From a virus: DNA of 21,524 nt. Shown piece by piece: positions 20,927-21,524 of this stretch. Where the stretch lies: positions 1 to 21,524 of the IMG/VR virus record IMGVR_UViG_3300030233_000080; one strand, 5' to 3'. Each line of letters opens with the position of its first letter. Position 1 is the stretch's first letter. The notes beneath the pieces were generated by a model that worked only from the letters and a program-made list of their open reading frames with translations, did not search any database and had not been told where the DNA came from. Position numbers and translations under genes: made by a program.

Positions 20927-21524
20927 TCAAAGTGTTGGCCATTCGCAAGTCTCGCGTAGCGGCTTCATTGCGTTATCCATGCCAGCAGTATCGAAAATAG
21001 CGGTGACGGGGCTTTCGTTGTATGGAGTAATTTGGGCAACGAATTTATCAGCTGACATCATCCATTTGAGAAAGCCGATGGTTCCTCTATCCGGATGAAA
21101 AGTTGCCTGGCTGTCAGTTGATAAATTCCAATCCTTTGTCACGGCATCTTCGGATCCGATACGGGTTAGCACCTCACCGTTTCTGCCGAGGTAATCGTTC
21201 CAAGTGATGTAGAGCTCAGTCTTATTACTCTTGCACCTTGCGATCAGGGTAACCGGCTTTCCAAACTTCGATTTCCCACTGTCAGCCTTAAGAGCCAGCA
21301 CCACGGTTTTTGAGTCATCAACAGGATTTTTTTCTGCAGACACCTGCCACTTGCCTTTGCCCGATATATTTGTGGGTTCAGCTTGCGGACCGTCCAGCCC
21401 CCTCTTTCCAGAGACTCTGTCGTAGCAAGAAAGGCGATCAAGGTCACCAGCTTTGGCAGCGCAGCTGGCGATTTCCTTTTCGAGGCTGGCCACAGCAGCG
21501 GCACTTATGAACAATAGTGGCAGT
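20927..21524 (-). CDS. VasI/TagO-family periplasmic protein, 5' end outside window
   Basis: The frame is open to the right edge; residues encoded beyond a TTG at 21514 (LPLLFISAAAVA) continue a hydrophobic signal-peptide core, so the real start lies outside the window. The mature part has C-A-A-K-A-G-D-L-D-R-L-S-C-Y-D near the N-terminus, a motif common in small secreted proteins. The main domain matches the type VI secretion-associated VasI/TagO family: KWQVSAEKNPVDDSKTVVLA, VTLIARCKSNKTELYITWND, W-N-L-S-T-D-S-Q-A-T-F, and SPVTAIFDTAGMDNAMKPLR then ETCEW at the end. No other T6SS gene is near, so in this phage setting it is probably an envelope-acting accessory gene. Confidence 0.8.
   Translation of the reverse strand, partial: LPLLFISAAAVASLEKEIASCAAKAGDLDRLSCYDRVSGKRGLDGPQAEPTNISGKGKWQVSAEKNPVDDSKTVVLALKADSGKSKFGKPVTLIARCKSNKTELYITWNDYLGRNGEVLTRIGSEDAVTKDWNLSTDSQATFHPDRGTIGFLKWMMSADKFVAQITPYNESPVTAIFDTAGMDNAMKPLRETCEWPTL

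Noticed and set aside
20927-21524. Type VI secretion system locus
   Set aside because: Only one VasI/TagO-family gene is present and all other neighbours are phage genes.
1-21524. CRISPR arrays, tRNA or rRNA genes, insertion sequences, phage attachment ends
   Set aside because: I saw no regular direct-repeat array, cloverleaf, transposase gene or terminal inverted repeat on reading the window; the Mu-like transposase genes and phage ends must lie outside.

Overview
This window is the late (lysis, packaging, head and tail) half of a Mu-like transposable prophage or phage. It sits in a high-GC proteobacterium; codon choice and protein style suggest a gammaproteobacterium, perhaps a marine genus such as Marinobacter or Halomonas, but no host gene is visible to confirm this. 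Nearly every gene lies on the minus strand, so transcription runs from right to left. Genes are packed with 1-4 base stop/start overlaps (TGATG, ATGA, GTGA), as in a long late operon.

Right end (about 20.2-21.5 kb): two lower-GC minus-strand genes that look like cargo. One is a VasI/TagO-family periplasmic protein cut by the window edge and the other is an unrecognised 152-residue protein. A small plus-strand ORF faces them tail to tail. A 160-base control region follows, then the lysis cassette: holin-like protein, SLT-type transglycosylase endolysin, and an Rz/Rz1 pair in which the Rz1 lipoprotein gene is wholly nested in the Rz gene.

Middle (about 12.6-18.7 kb): a block in Mu order, with a DUF2730-like membrane/coiled-coil protein, a gp26-like protein, small terminase (gp27, DUF3486), large terminase (gp28), portal (gp29, DUF935), a MuF protein fused to a PBECR2-type nuclease domain, and gpG. 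A hairpin after gpG and a 293-base gap separate this from the next block. The gap carries a 12-bp motif that also occurs in the control region before the lysis genes, which suggests activator-driven late promoters equivalent to Mu Plys and PI.

Left half (1-12.3 kb): protease/scaffold gene I with a strong in-frame internal start for a Z-like scaffold, DUF2190 capsid cement, major capsid protein, FluMu/gp35-like protein, DUF1320 (gp36) connector, tail terminator, a 44-residue gene, tail tube, a G / G-T tail chaperone pair joined by a -1 slippery site (A AAA AAG), a 1569-residue tape measure, a distal tail protein with a carbohydrate-binding-like segment, and a tail-fibre-like gene with coiled coil and beta-propeller-like repeats that runs off the left edge. 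Head genes are Mu-type but the tail is of the long, flexible lambda-like type, as in the Pseudomonas transposable siphophages D3112 and B3. Early genes (repressor, transposase A/B), mom and the phage ends are not in the window.
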